Source of the DNA: Salegentibacter salarius
Lineage (GTDB): Bacteria; Bacteroidota; Bacteroidia; Flavobacteriales; Flavobacteriaceae
Reading direction: 5' to 3'
DNA length: 64,000 nt
Assembly: GCF_900168265.1 (NCBI RefSeq)
Contig: NZ_FVZF01000008.1
Coordinates: 52,835-116,834 of the forward strand
Part shown: piece by piece, positions 9,851 through 18,643 of the stretch
Layout: each line of letters opens with the position of its first letter
How positions within the stretch are numbered: position 1 is the stretch's first letter
The notes under the pieces: model-generated
Seen by the model: the letters and a program-made list of their open reading frames with translations, nothing else
Told to the model about the DNA's origin: nothing
Databases searched by the model: none
Made by a program: the position numbers and the translations under genes

Positions 9851-10345
9851 TTAGTTTAAGGTAGCATCGTTCAACATCTTATCAATCATCTGATGTTGCT
9901 TCTCCTCGGTAGACAATTCTTTTCCAATTACTTTTTCAGCAATTTCTATAGAAAGAGTAGCTACCTGATTTTTAATATCGGCCATAGCTGCACGCTTCTC
10001 CATCTCTATGCTCTCTTTAGCCTTAGCTACAATATTATCAGCTTTTTTCTGGGCATCTCCTTCAGCTTCAGAAATCATCTTTTCTTTTAACTGACGTGCT
10101 TCTTTAAGAATCTCATCCCTTTCTGCACGAGCTTCCTGTAACAACTTTTCGTTATCCGCCTTTAGATTTTGCATCTCTTTACGTGCATCTTCAGCAGAAG
10201 CAAGAGCCTCGTTAATAGACTCTTCCCGAGTTCTTACCGCACCAAGAATTGGCTTCCAGGCGAATTTGGCAAGAATAAGCATCAGCACTAAAAATACGAT
10301 GGTTTGCCAAAAAATCAGACCAACTTCCGGAGTAATTAAATCCAT
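9851..10345 (-). CDS. atpF: ATP synthase F0 b subunit
   Basis: This 164-residue protein has one N-terminal membrane helix (LIFWQTIVFLVLMLILAKF) followed by a long charged coiled coil, the typical make-up of the peripheral stalk. It lies downstream of atpE across an 88-base gap that contains a terminator-like hairpin, and six bases upstream of atpH. Confidence 0.96.
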   Translation of the reverse strand: MDLITPEVGLIFWQTIVFLVLMLILAKFAWKPILGAVRTREESINEALASAEDARKEMQNLKADNEKLLQEARAERDEILKEARQLKEKMISEAEGDAQKKADNIVAKAKESIEMEKRAAMADIKNQVATLSIEIAEKVIGKELSTEEKQHQMIDKMLNDATLN

Positions 10346-10384
10346 AATTCTTTATTTATATAATACCTGTTAACATCATTTTTT

Positions 10385-10424
10385 AAAAAGCCCATTCGCA
10401 ACCAACCGTTACGAATGGGTTTTT
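10385..10424 (-). terminator. Terminator-like hairpin inside the atp operon, just after atpE
   Basis: On the minus strand the sequence reads AAAAACCCATTCGTAAC, a short loop, then GTTGCGAATGGGCTTTTT: about 16 base pairs with one or two mismatches, followed by U-residues. It starts within 10 bases of the atpE stop and precedes atpF. Because it lies inside the operon it probably acts as a partial terminator or an RNA-end stabiliser, which would favour c-subunit synthesis. Confidence 0.75.
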
Positions 10425-10433
10425 GAAATCTTC

Positions 10434-10658
10434 TTAGGTGGTCAAAACACCTAACAATGCAGCTACAACTCCAAAAAGAGCAACACCCTCTACAAGTGCA
10501 GCAGCAATAATCATTGCAGTCTGGATTTTTCCAGAAGCTTCCGGTTGACGGGCAATAGCGTCCATTGCTGAACCACCAATTTTACCAACGCCAATAGCGG
10601 CTCCAACAACTGCTAATCCAGCTCCTAAAGCTGCAAGACCTACGTGTAATAATTCCAT
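10434..10658 (-). CDS. atpE: ATP synthase F0 c subunit (proteolipid)
   Basis: This 74-residue protein consists of two hydrophobic helices joined by the polar loop RQPEA. The first helix carries the glycine-rich packing motif (GAGLAVVGAAIGVGKIGGSAMDAIA). The second carries the proton-binding carboxylate (AALVEGVALFGVVAALL, Glu). It lacks the extra Na+-ligand pattern I would look for, so H+ coupling is likely but not proven. It sits between atpB and a terminator-like hairpin. Confidence 0.97.
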   Translation of the reverse strand: MELLHVGLAALGAGLAVVGAAIGVGKIGGSAMDAIARQPEASGKIQTAMIIAAALVEGVALFGVVAALLGVLTT

Positions 10659-10681
10659 AGTATAAAAATTAAAAATTAAAA

Positions 10682-11773
10682 TTAATGATGTTCATGTTCC
10701 GCAACTGCCATCCCGATAAACAGGGCAGACAGCATTGTAAAAATAAACGCTTGAAGGAATGCTACTAACAATTCCAGTACTGTGATGAAAAGGGCAAAAG
10801 GAACCGAAATCCCGGCAACTCCAGCACTTTCCAGTATAAATATCAATCCTATTAAACTTAATATAATAATGTGACCCGCGGTAATGTTCGCAAATAAACG
10901 AATCATAAGTGCTACCGGCTTAATGATTAAACCAAGCACCTCTACCACCGCCAAAATTGGCTTCACAAAAGTAGGTATTCCCGGCATCCATAAAGTATGT
11001 TGCCAAAAATCTTTATTTCCGTTTATCAATATTAAAGCAAGGGTAAATAAACCTAAAGAAACGGTAACCGCAATATTACCTGTTACGTTTGCAGCCCCCG
11101 GCAACAAACCTAAAAGATTAGTGATCCAGATAAAGAAGAACACTGTCAATAAAAACGGCATAAACTTCATATACTTCTTATCACCAATTTGAGGTCTTGC
11201 GATCTCATCGCGAACAAAAAGCACTAAAGTCTCTAATATATTATTGAAACCAGCAGGAGCTTTTTTATTCTTTTTGTGGTGACCGGCCAAACCGAAGAAG
11301 AAGACCAACATCAAGATAACGGTTAAGAACATAGCAGCCACGTTCTTTGTTATAGAAAAATCCCAGGGTTTACTGGCATTTAAGACATTATGCTCTTCAT
11401 CAAACTCAACAGTTTCAGCACCTGCATCTAATTTGTAAATATCTTCGTGATAATTTACAAAACGCATCCCATCTTTCTCTACCACGTGCTGCCCTTCGGT
11501 ATCGTGGTGAAATTCGCTAGACATGAAAGTAACAAAACCGTCTTCTTCAGTAAAAAGAATTACCGGAAGCGGTAAAGTGAAAGAACTGTCTCCTTCACCA
11601 AAAAAATGCCACCCGTGAGAATCACCAATATGGTGCATAATCATGTCGGTAGGATTAAACTCATCTTTGCTTTCTTCTGCCTGAGAATCGTCCTTGGCAA
11701 AAGCGTTAAAAGGAAGTAAGGCTAAGGCTAGTGTAAACGTCACTATAATCTTTAAAGATTTATGTGCTATCAT
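10682..11773 (-). CDS. atpB: ATP synthase F0 a subunit with exported N-terminal extension
   Basis: I chose the ATG at 11773 (363 residues) over an upstream TTG at 11854. From that ATG the protein has a clear signal sequence (SLKIIVTFTLALALLPFNAFA). A His/Asp-rich periplasmic domain follows (IMHHIGDSHGWHFFGEG), which is usual for Bacteroidota atpB. The C-terminal membrane domain holds the essential Arg (ALMIRLFANITAGH) and ends in HEHH. It forms the proton half-channels with the c ring. It lies 23 bases upstream of atpE. Confidence 0.95.
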   Translation of the reverse strand: MIAHKSLKIIVTFTLALALLPFNAFAKDDSQAEESKDEFNPTDMIMHHIGDSHGWHFFGEGDSSFTLPLPVILFTEEDGFVTFMSSEFHHDTEGQHVVEKDGMRFVNYHEDIYKLDAGAETVEFDEEHNVLNASKPWDFSITKNVAAMFLTVILMLVFFFGLAGHHKKNKKAPAGFNNILETLVLFVRDEIARPQIGDKKYMKFMPFLLTVFFFIWITNLLGLLPGAANVTGNIAVTVSLGLFTLALILINGNKDFWQHTLWMPGIPTFVKPILAVVEVLGLIIKPVALMIRLFANITAGHIIILSLIGLIFILESAGVAGISVPFALFITVLELLVAFLQAFIFTMLSALFIGMAVAEHEHH

Positions 11774-11907
11774 AGTACCTGTTCTGCTTAAAATTATGGG
11801 CTCTAAATTCGGGTGCAAAGGTATACTTTTAATTTTTATTTGAAAGCACCCCAACTAAAATTTTAGCAAAAGCGTTATTTTTATTATTATAACTGATAAA
11901 CAGCATC

Positions 11908-12291
11908 TTAAGCTTTGTTTATTAGTTTCACCGCGTACAGGGTCTCAAAGACCAAATACAAAAAGTAAGGAATAAAAAAGGCAAGAATATTAGCAAACAC
12001 TGCATTAATCTCGCTTAAGACTAAGGGAAGCAAAAAAATTACCGCTGCCACCATCTTAAATAAACTTAATCCCATAAAAGCAAAACCGGTATTCTCGGTA
12101 AAATTTCGATAAACAAAAACCAGGCTTAAATAAATAAGAAATGTAGCCAGGAAATGGAATAGGTAAATACTGAAACTGCTATAATAGAATTCCATTTCTA
12201 AAACATAGCGCTGTAACAGAAACTGAATTAACCATAACATTAAAGTAAAAGGAAGCAATCGCTTTAAAAAAGCCAGTAGATCATTTTTCAT
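11908..12291 (-). CDS. Small membrane protein of the atp operon (DUF6168-like)
   Basis: This 127-residue protein has four predicted membrane helices (for example LLPFTLMLWLIQFLLQRYVL and FFIPYFLYLVFETLYAVKL). Its place between atpZ/atpI and atpB is where flavobacteria carry a conserved small membrane protein, often labelled DUF6168. Its start overlaps the end of the AtpZ/I gene by 11 bases, so the two are translationally coupled. An AtpI-like role in ion supply or c-ring assembly is an inference from position only. Confidence 0.65.
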   Translation of the reverse strand: MKNDLLAFLKRLLPFTLMLWLIQFLLQRYVLEMEFYYSSFSIYLFHFLATFLIYLSLVFVYRNFTENTGFAFMGLSLFKMVAAVIFLLPLVLSEINAVFANILAFFIPYFLYLVFETLYAVKLINKA

Positions 12292-12511
12292 TTTTTTCGT
12301 CTTCTTCGCTCATTTTAATTACACTTCTATAAACCTGATAGAGCGCTATAAAAACCCCTAAAAGTGATAAGCTAATTGTAAATGCAGAATATTTATTCGG
12401 AAATTTCCCGTCTAACCAGATCCCTAATAATACACCGCCGGCAATAATGATTCCCATTTGGAAAGCAATATTCACAAAACCCAGGTATTTATTTAAATTA
12501 TCGTTTTTCAT
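12281..12511 (-). CDS. AtpZ/AtpI family protein
   Basis: This 76-residue protein has two membrane helices with the family pattern GLVNIAFQMG-like (here FVNIAFQMGIIIAGGVLLGIWLD) and a second helix FTISLSLLGVFIALYQVY. AtpI/AtpZ proteins help assemble the c ring or supply Mg2+/Ca2+. It is the first gene of the ATP synthase operon and begins 19 bases after the stop of porW/sprE, so its promoter may lie inside that gene or transcription may run through. Confidence 0.85.
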   Translation of the reverse strand: MKNDNLNKYLGFVNIAFQMGIIIAGGVLLGIWLDGKFPNKYSAFTISLSLLGVFIALYQVYRSVIKMSEEDEKNEK

Positions 12512-12530
12512 AATTTAAGCTGAAAAAATC

Positions 12531-15041
12531 TTAATTGATCGGTTGCGGGTATTCCTCTAAATTCTTCTGAATTTGTACAATTCTATAATTTTCTGTTGAA
12601 ATCTCGATTGGTTCTTTTTCGACTAAATAATCTTCATTAATTTCAAGTAACTCAGCAAAACCTTTTGCCCTGTTAAGATCTTCAAGGCCGTGTACCATTA
12701 CAAAAACGGCTTCCGGATCATAAACATCTATGGAAACCGAAAGATGATCGTACTTAATTTCTGAAATCGCTGCCGCTATCTTCTCTTTTAAGGCTAAAGC
12801 TACTTCCTCTTCTGAAGCCTCAAACCTATAAAGCAGTTTATAATTTTGCTGAAGACTATCGGTATTAAATTCTAAACCACTTAACTGCGGAATTGTTTTA
12901 TTTAAAATCTCCTGCGCTTTTTTTCCTTCCTGAGTTTGTGGATAAGTTAAAGCCACGTGATTCAATGCGCTTTTATAAGCTTCTAAACCTAAAAGTCTAC
13001 CGCTGGCCTGGGCTTTTAAAAGTTCCAGCTTAGGAACAATTGCATCCCCGGCAAATTCAGAACTATATTTATTGGTTTCTGCAATCACCTCCGTGAAATT
13101 TTGCGCTTCGAAATCACGATAAAGTTCAGCGTAAATTGCTTCTGGAGAATTCTCATCTTCCAGGATGCTTTCAGGATTTAAAATATATGCAGCGTAACGG
13201 GAATCTGGGTACTTTTCCAAAATTTCCTGCTTCATTTCTTCAGCCCTAAAACTTTGATTTGTGATTTGATAAATCTGATATAGATTATACATGGAAGGCA
13301 AAATAAGGCGCTCATCTGAAGACATTTCTAAAACAGCTTCCAATCTATCTTGCGCCATTTTATATTCCCTGAAATTTTCTTTATAAATTATTCCCAGCTG
13401 ATAATACGCAAAATCCCTGTCCCGGGTTATGGTATCTAAAACCGCCAAATCGGTCGGAATTTGATCTATATAAGTATAAGGATCAAGCCTTGGATCATTA
13501 TCTAAAACCTGTTGTGAAAGCCCGGCTTCTTCTGCTACCGCATCTTCGTTTTCAAAATTCACTTCTGCCCAACGCCAGTTATCGGCTAGCGGCCGATCTC
13601 CCCACTGATTCAAAAATTTCTGCCTTCCCTGTTGAACTCTGGCTTCATTATAAAAATAAAAAGTACGAGCCGAATTTTGCTGGTTTGAAGCTATCGCAGG
13701 TAAAGTTGCCGGCAATACAGCTTTAGCATCATCGGCTTCTAACTGGGCACGCAAACCGGAAGTATAATCTTTAAAATAATCTAATTTCGCAGCTGGCGTC
13801 ATTTGGCTTAACCGCAGGATGCTATCGTTTTTGTAAGCTACGCCTTCATATTTTATAACGTCTTCTAAATTATCTCTTTTTTTCTTTATAGTTCTAAATT
13901 CCCTAAGCTTAGGATCCATCTCTGCCAGGGTACTATCAAAATATTTGCTTGCCAACACATAATTGCTTTGGTCGAAATTAATATTTGCAAGAATTTCATA
14001 ATTGATAGAGCGCAGATAAATATCGCTGGCGGGTTCTCTTAGAGATTTCTTATAATAATCTACTGCAGTTTCGGTAGAATCTAAACGATTATAATATTCT
14101 CCTATTTGAAAATAGATCTTATCCAAAAACGGCCTGTTCTCACGGTCTTCTTCCAGCTCCCGAAGCATTTCCCGCAACTCATAATTATTTCCCTGCCCCA
14201 ATTGAAAATTACGTGCCTTTTGTACGTAAGCATTGATCATATAAATCCTGGGAGATTTCCTGTTTAGCTCTATAACCTTATCAAAAGCAGCATTAGCCTC
14301 CCCAGTTTCCCCTAAACGATTATAAAGCTGTCCCAGTATATAAAAATAGCGACCTTTTTCTTCATTTTTACCGGTAAACTCTGCAGCATTACTTAGCGGA
14401 ACCACCGCACTATCTAAATGTCTAAGATTGATATAGGCCTGGGCCATTGTAGCACTGGCATCTGCAATATCCTGCTCTTCCAGATACTCCAGGTCCAGCA
14501 CTTTTTTAAGATTATTGATGGCAAGACGATTATTTTCAAGCCGCATATGTGTTTTTTCGCGCCAAACACGGGCGTGAATAATATTATTACTGGCAGGATA
14601 ACGTCTTAGGATATAATTAAAAGCTTCCAGGGCAGGAATAAAACGCTGATCGAAATACCGGGCTTTTCCCAGCAATAAATAAGCTTCATCTATTTGCGGA
14701 TTTCTTTCTTTCCCCTCTATCAGCATCGAGTGACGCTGAATCGCTTTTACCGCTTTTTCTTCGGCATAACCAAAATTCTGATTTCGAACACTATCGGGCA
14801 AAACGATGTTTTCATCAATTTGCATACGTTCAATGGGGAGAATATCCCAGTAATTATCGGCGTAGTTTTGGTTAAGCTCTTCCTTTCCCTGTTCCAGGCC
14901 AAGATTGCCGTTATAGAGTGTATTATACTCTGTAGTAACAGCGTGCCAGTTTCGATTTACAAAGGTGTTCTTTTTGCGTGAACAGCCAGCGATGCTCCCC
15001 ACCAGGAGCAATAGTAGAATAAGTTTGGTAATTATATTCAA
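12531..15041 (-). CDS. PorW/SprE-like TPR lipoprotein (gliding motility / type IX secretion)
   Basis: The mature sequence starts CSRKKNTFVNRNWHAVTTEYN and continues NTLYNGN, a pattern I associate with PorW/SprE proteins. These are long TPR lipoproteins needed for type IX secretion and gliding in Bacteroidota. The open frame reaches back to a TTG at 15122. I prefer the TTG at 15041, because it gives a clean 20-residue lipoprotein signal (NIITKLILLLLLVGSIAGC) and lies downstream of a good promoter match. The product is 836 residues with TPR-like helices throughout. No acidic residues follow the Cys, so it is probably periplasmic-facing. The ATP synthase operon follows. Confidence 0.8.
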   Translation of the reverse strand: MNIITKLILLLLLVGSIAGCSRKKNTFVNRNWHAVTTEYNTLYNGNLGLEQGKEELNQNYADNYWDILPIERMQIDENIVLPDSVRNQNFGYAEEKAVKAIQRHSMLIEGKERNPQIDEAYLLLGKARYFDQRFIPALEAFNYILRRYPASNNIIHARVWREKTHMRLENNRLAINNLKKVLDLEYLEEQDIADASATMAQAYINLRHLDSAVVPLSNAAEFTGKNEEKGRYFYILGQLYNRLGETGEANAAFDKVIELNRKSPRIYMINAYVQKARNFQLGQGNNYELREMLRELEEDRENRPFLDKIYFQIGEYYNRLDSTETAVDYYKKSLREPASDIYLRSINYEILANINFDQSNYVLASKYFDSTLAEMDPKLREFRTIKKKRDNLEDVIKYEGVAYKNDSILRLSQMTPAAKLDYFKDYTSGLRAQLEADDAKAVLPATLPAIASNQQNSARTFYFYNEARVQQGRQKFLNQWGDRPLADNWRWAEVNFENEDAVAEEAGLSQQVLDNDPRLDPYTYIDQIPTDLAVLDTITRDRDFAYYQLGIIYKENFREYKMAQDRLEAVLEMSSDERLILPSMYNLYQIYQITNQSFRAEEMKQEILEKYPDSRYAAYILNPESILEDENSPEAIYAELYRDFEAQNFTEVIAETNKYSSEFAGDAIVPKLELLKAQASGRLLGLEAYKSALNHVALTYPQTQEGKKAQEILNKTIPQLSGLEFNTDSLQQNYKLLYRFEASEEEVALALKEKIAAAISEIKYDHLSVSIDVYDPEAVFVMVHGLEDLNRAKGFAELLEINEDYLVEKEPIEISTENYRIVQIQKNLEEYPQPIN

Positions 15042-15093
15042 AATTAACCGTTTCTCGATGGCTTTATAACTAAAAATCAGCTTATTTAGTGTG

Positions 15094-15123
15094 CAAAAAT
15101 ACGCTTCTTTTTGCAAACGCAAA
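15094..15123 (-). promoter_or_regulatory. Candidate Bacteroidota-type promoter for porW/sprE
   Basis: On the minus strand TTTG (15120-15123) is followed after 18 bases by TATTTTTG (15094-15101). This matches the Bacteroidota consensus TTTG-N17-21-TAnnTTTG. The implied RNA start near 15087 lies downstream of the longest possible start codon, so it supports the shorter TTG start at 15041. Confidence 0.5.
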
Positions 15124-15131
15124 CCAATTCA

Positions 15132-15857
15132 TTATAGTTCTTCTACCGGAGTGGCGCCAACTTCACGCGAAAAATAGCTCTCTAATTCACTTAAAGTAGC
15201 TTCAGAAGTTTTAATATCTTTCACCGGTTCGCCCTTATCTAAAACTACAATACGCTCACAAACTTCGGTCACGTGAATAAGATCGTGGCTGGAAATTAGC
15301 ACCGTAGTTTCCCTGTTTTCAGTAAGTTCTTTAATAATCTTTTTTAGGCGAATTTGAGTGGTAGGATCTAAATTGGCAAAAGGTTCATCTAAGATCACCA
15401 CTTTTGGGTTTCCTATTAAAGCCGCCACAATGCCAACTTTTTTCTGGTTTCCTTTAGAAAGGTCGCGTAAATATTTTTTTCGGTCTAAAATTTCTCCGTG
15501 GAAAAAATCTTCAAAATTGGCTAAGAATGAATCGATATCAGCTTTGTTGGCACCGCGTAATTCGCCGACAAAATAGAAGTATTCTTCAGGGGTTAAATAT
15601 CCAATAAGAAAACTTTCATCTATAAAAGAAGCGGTAAAAGGTTTCCAGTCTTCGCTTTGGCTTACCGTGATCTCGTGATTAAAAATATTACCGGTAGTTG
15701 GTTTAATTAAATCCAGCAATAAGCTGAAGAAAGTTGTTTTTCCGGCCCCGTTATTTCCAACCAGGCCAAAACTTTCTCCTGTTGGGATGTCCAGGTGATC
15801 TATATTTAGAACTTTTGTTCCGCGGTATATTTTACTAAGATTCGTAGCTGTTATCAT
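15132..15857 (-). CDS. ABC transporter ATP-binding protein
   Basis: This 241-residue protein has Walker A GNNGAGKT (residues 34-41), signature LSKGNQKK (about 133-140), Walker B VVILDEPF (about 153-160) and the switch His (ISSHD). It is the ATPase of a drug/antibiotic-type (ABC-2 like) exporter. Twelve bases upstream lies a DUF5687 membrane protein that is the likely permease. The substrate is unknown. Confidence 0.92.
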   Translation of the reverse strand: MITATNLSKIYRGTKVLNIDHLDIPTGESFGLVGNNGAGKTTFFSLLLDLIKPTTGNIFNHEITVSQSEDWKPFTASFIDESFLIGYLTPEEYFYFVGELRGANKADIDSFLANFEDFFHGEILDRKKYLRDLSKGNQKKVGIVAALIGNPKVVILDEPFANLDPTTQIRLKKIIKELTENRETTVLISSHDLIHVTEVCERIVVLDKGEPVKDIKTSEATLSELESYFSREVGATPVEEL

Positions 15858-15869
15858 AATTATAAAATT

Positions 15870-17351
15870 TTATTCACCGGTTTGTTTAAAGCCGTTAATC
15901 ATTGCATATTTTCTTTTTCGGTAAACTCCCGCAATGTATTCCATTAACTGCGGGCGCAGAACTAAGCCAATTATACCTAAGCTTGAAAGACCAATTAATG
16001 CCGCCTTAAAGCCTATAAAAAAGTCTAAAAGCCAGTATATTAAAATTGGTAAAAACATTAACGGAAGCCCTACAATCCATTGTGCAGCTCCTGTTCCCTG
16101 GTAGTTCATAAACGGACTTTTATCCAGATCTATTTTCTTTTTGTTAAAAGACCCTGAATAGAGTAAAATAGGAACATTTACCCCAATATTATATATAGCG
16201 GCTACCATATTTATCAATAAAATATTCCAGCCGAAATAAATATAAGGTGTAGTAAGAATAGCCAGTATTATTACGCTAAAGCTAAGCAATAGCGCTTTAG
16301 AAGACAGGTAATCTTTCATAGGAATGTTTTGCGACATTATCATAGAATAATATGAAGCATCCCACGATGGTATAAATTGCCCGAAATTGATCATAAAAAT
16401 ACCAGTCATAAAAATTCCTACAAAAACATAAAAAACTGAATGTTCATACATATCACTAGGATAGACAAAAAGCCCGTAACCCAGCAAAATAAAAGACATA
16501 TAAATTGTGGTTTTTGGTCTTTTGTTTCGCCAAATCAGTTTTAGGTCTTGCTGAAGAAAAGGTGCAAGAGCTCCAAATTTTTTGGTCCATCCAAAGTCTT
16601 TTGTATCGGCATCTTTTTGTTTCTGCTTTAAACCGGCATCCAGGTAAAATTTACTTTCCAGGTTATGTTGATTCCATTTAAATAGAACTACTGCCAGAAC
16701 TATAGGAATAATTACCAAATAAGGGTTAAGAACCAGGAAATCTAACATTTTCCCAAACCAGAAACTAATTTCAAAAACCTTGAAATATTCCAGAGCCGAT
16801 AATACAACCACGGTAAGAATAGCAGGAATTAAAGCCTTTAGATCATCAGTAAATTTCTTTTTAAAAATAAAATTCAGAAAATTGACACATTGGGTAATGG
16901 CAATCATGCCTAGCATCCAGCCTAAAAGATTCCAGGTTCCATAATCGGCTTTGTAGATGCAAAAAATTCCGAAGGGAATTATGATAAATAACGGCAGGAA
17001 ATTAAAGAAAGAGTACATAGACTTGCTCAAAACAAAATTCACTGCTTTGCGTCTGTGAATTGGTAAATTTAAAAGCGGTTTTATGTCTAGGACCGGCAAG
17101 GTTTGCACAAAAAATCTAAAACCAAGCTCAAACACCAGCCATAATAATACAAACCGATTTACCAGCCGTAGAGGATCCTGATCAGGAAAGTATTCCTGCA
17201 ATAAAGGATAGAGTCCAATTCCCAAAGCAAGAAATGCCACCGAAAAATATAAGGCCAGGAAAATTAGCAGGACTTTTAACCCAATACTCTTCCCAACACT
17301 CGCAGAACGGAAGAAAGATTTCCATTCTAACCATAAAAATCGTTTAAACAT
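15870..17351 (-). CDS. DUF5687 family ABC transporter permease
   Basis: This 493-residue protein has about 10-12 membrane helices. Its N-terminus (FKRFLWLEWKSFFRSASVGK) is typical of the DUF5687 family, the permease partner of a single ABC ATPase in flavobacteria. It is followed after 12 bases by that ATPase. Function beyond export is not known. It is divergent from the PaaE-like reductase, with a 188-base gap that should hold both promoters. Confidence 0.8.
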   Translation of the reverse strand: MFKRFLWLEWKSFFRSASVGKSIGLKVLLIFLALYFSVAFLALGIGLYPLLQEYFPDQDPLRLVNRFVLLWLVFELGFRFFVQTLPVLDIKPLLNLPIHRRKAVNFVLSKSMYSFFNFLPLFIIIPFGIFCIYKADYGTWNLLGWMLGMIAITQCVNFLNFIFKKKFTDDLKALIPAILTVVVLSALEYFKVFEISFWFGKMLDFLVLNPYLVIIPIVLAVVLFKWNQHNLESKFYLDAGLKQKQKDADTKDFGWTKKFGALAPFLQQDLKLIWRNKRPKTTIYMSFILLGYGLFVYPSDMYEHSVFYVFVGIFMTGIFMINFGQFIPSWDASYYSMIMSQNIPMKDYLSSKALLLSFSVIILAILTTPYIYFGWNILLINMVAAIYNIGVNVPILLYSGSFNKKKIDLDKSPFMNYQGTGAAQWIVGLPLMFLPILIYWLLDFFIGFKAALIGLSSLGIIGLVLRPQLMEYIAGVYRKRKYAMINGFKQTGE

Positions 17352-17539
17352 AATTTATAATTTACCCGGTAATTGGGATTAAAACGCACTGGCATCTACC
17401 CAAAAACTAAGGAGTGTTTAGACTAAAATATTGTTCATCTCCATATTACCAATATCGATTACCTTACAAGTATAGAAATTTAGGCATTTGTTACACTCTT
17501 TAATTTCACATACTTTGTATTTTTGCCAAAAATAATTTT

Positions 17540-18589
17540 TTGATGAGTACGTTTTTTCCATTAGAGATAAAAGAAGTAATTAGGGAAACCCCACAGGCAG
17601 TGAGTTTTTCTTTTAATATTCCAGAAAACTTAAAAGAAGAGTTTAAGTTTGACGCTGGCCAATATATCACGATAAAAACAAAATTAGGCGACGAAGAATT
17701 AAGACGTGCGTATTCCCTTTGTTCGGCACCAAATTCGGGAGAATTTAAAGTGACCGTAAAAGAGGTAGAAGGCGGAAAATTCTCGGTAATAGCAAATAAC
17801 AAGCTTACTGCAGGAGATATTTTAGAAGTTCACCCACCAGAAGGCAAATTTATACTTAAACCTACCGGTGAAGCCAGGACTTATGCGGCCTTTGCCGCGG
17901 GAAGTGGGATTACACCAGTGCTTTCTATCATAAAAACTGTTTTAGCCGAAGAACCTAAAAGCAGGTTTGTTCTTACTTACGGAAATAAATCTCCTGAAGA
18001 AACTATTTTCTTTAAGGAATTACTTGAACTGCAAGCCAAATTCCCAGATAGGCTTTTTATTGAATTCGTATATAGCCGCACCAGGGAAGACAATTCTCAT
18101 TTCGGAAGAATTGAGACCAGCACGGTGAATTTTGTAGTTAAAAATAAATTTAAAGACCAGGCTTTTGATGCTTTCTACCTCTGTGGACCTGAAGAAATGA
18201 TCAACCAGGTAAGCGATGTTTTAAAAGAAAATGGAGTTACCGGAGACAAAATTCTTTATGAACTCTTTACTTCTGAAGACACAGGAGCTATAGAAACCAA
18301 TGTAGAAGGCCAAACCGAGCTTACCATTATGGTAGACGATGAGGAAACTACTTTCTCGATGGACACCAAAGAAACAGTATTGGATGCCGCTTTAGAGCAC
18401 GATCTAGATGTACCATATTCCTGCCAGGGCGGGATTTGCAGTAGTTGTATTGCCAGGATCGTAGAAGGAAAAGCCGAAATGCGTAAAAATCAGATCTTAA
18501 CCGATGAAGAGATCGAAGAAGGCCTAATCCTTACCTGCCAGGCACAACCGCTAACTCCAAAATTAAAAGTAGACTACGACGATGTATAG
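17540..18589 (+). CDS. PaaE-like FAD/2Fe-2S oxidoreductase (ferredoxin-NADP reductase type)
   Basis: This 349-residue protein has an N-terminal FAD domain (RRAYSLCSAP; AGQYITIKT), a NAD(P)H domain (FAAGSGITPVLSIIKTVL; FYLCGPEEMI) and a C-terminal plant-type 2Fe-2S domain with the ligand spacing CQGGICSSC and a distal Cys (ILTCQAQ). It passes electrons from NAD(P)H through FAD to the iron-sulphur centre. In PaaE the partner is a phenylacetyl-CoA epoxidase, but no paa genes are nearby, so the acceptor here is unknown. It starts with ATG eight bases after a T-run. Confidence 0.85.
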   Translation: MMSTFFPLEIKEVIRETPQAVSFSFNIPENLKEEFKFDAGQYITIKTKLGDEELRRAYSLCSAPNSGEFKVTVKEVEGGKFSVIANNKLTAGDILEVHPPEGKFILKPTGEARTYAAFAAGSGITPVLSIIKTVLAEEPKSRFVLTYGNKSPEETIFFKELLELQAKFPDRLFIEFVYSRTREDNSHFGRIETSTVNFVVKNKFKDQAFDAFYLCGPEEMINQVSDVLKENGVTGDKILYELFTSEDTGAIETNVEGQTELTIMVDDEETTFSMDTKETVLDAALEHDLDVPYSCQGGICSSCIARIVEGKAEMRKNQILTDEEIEEGLILTCQAQPLTPKLKVDYDDV

Positions 18590-18643
18590 TTTCTTTGGCA
18601 AGAAAGGCTGAAAAGATTATCTTGTTAAGAACAAATCAATTTT

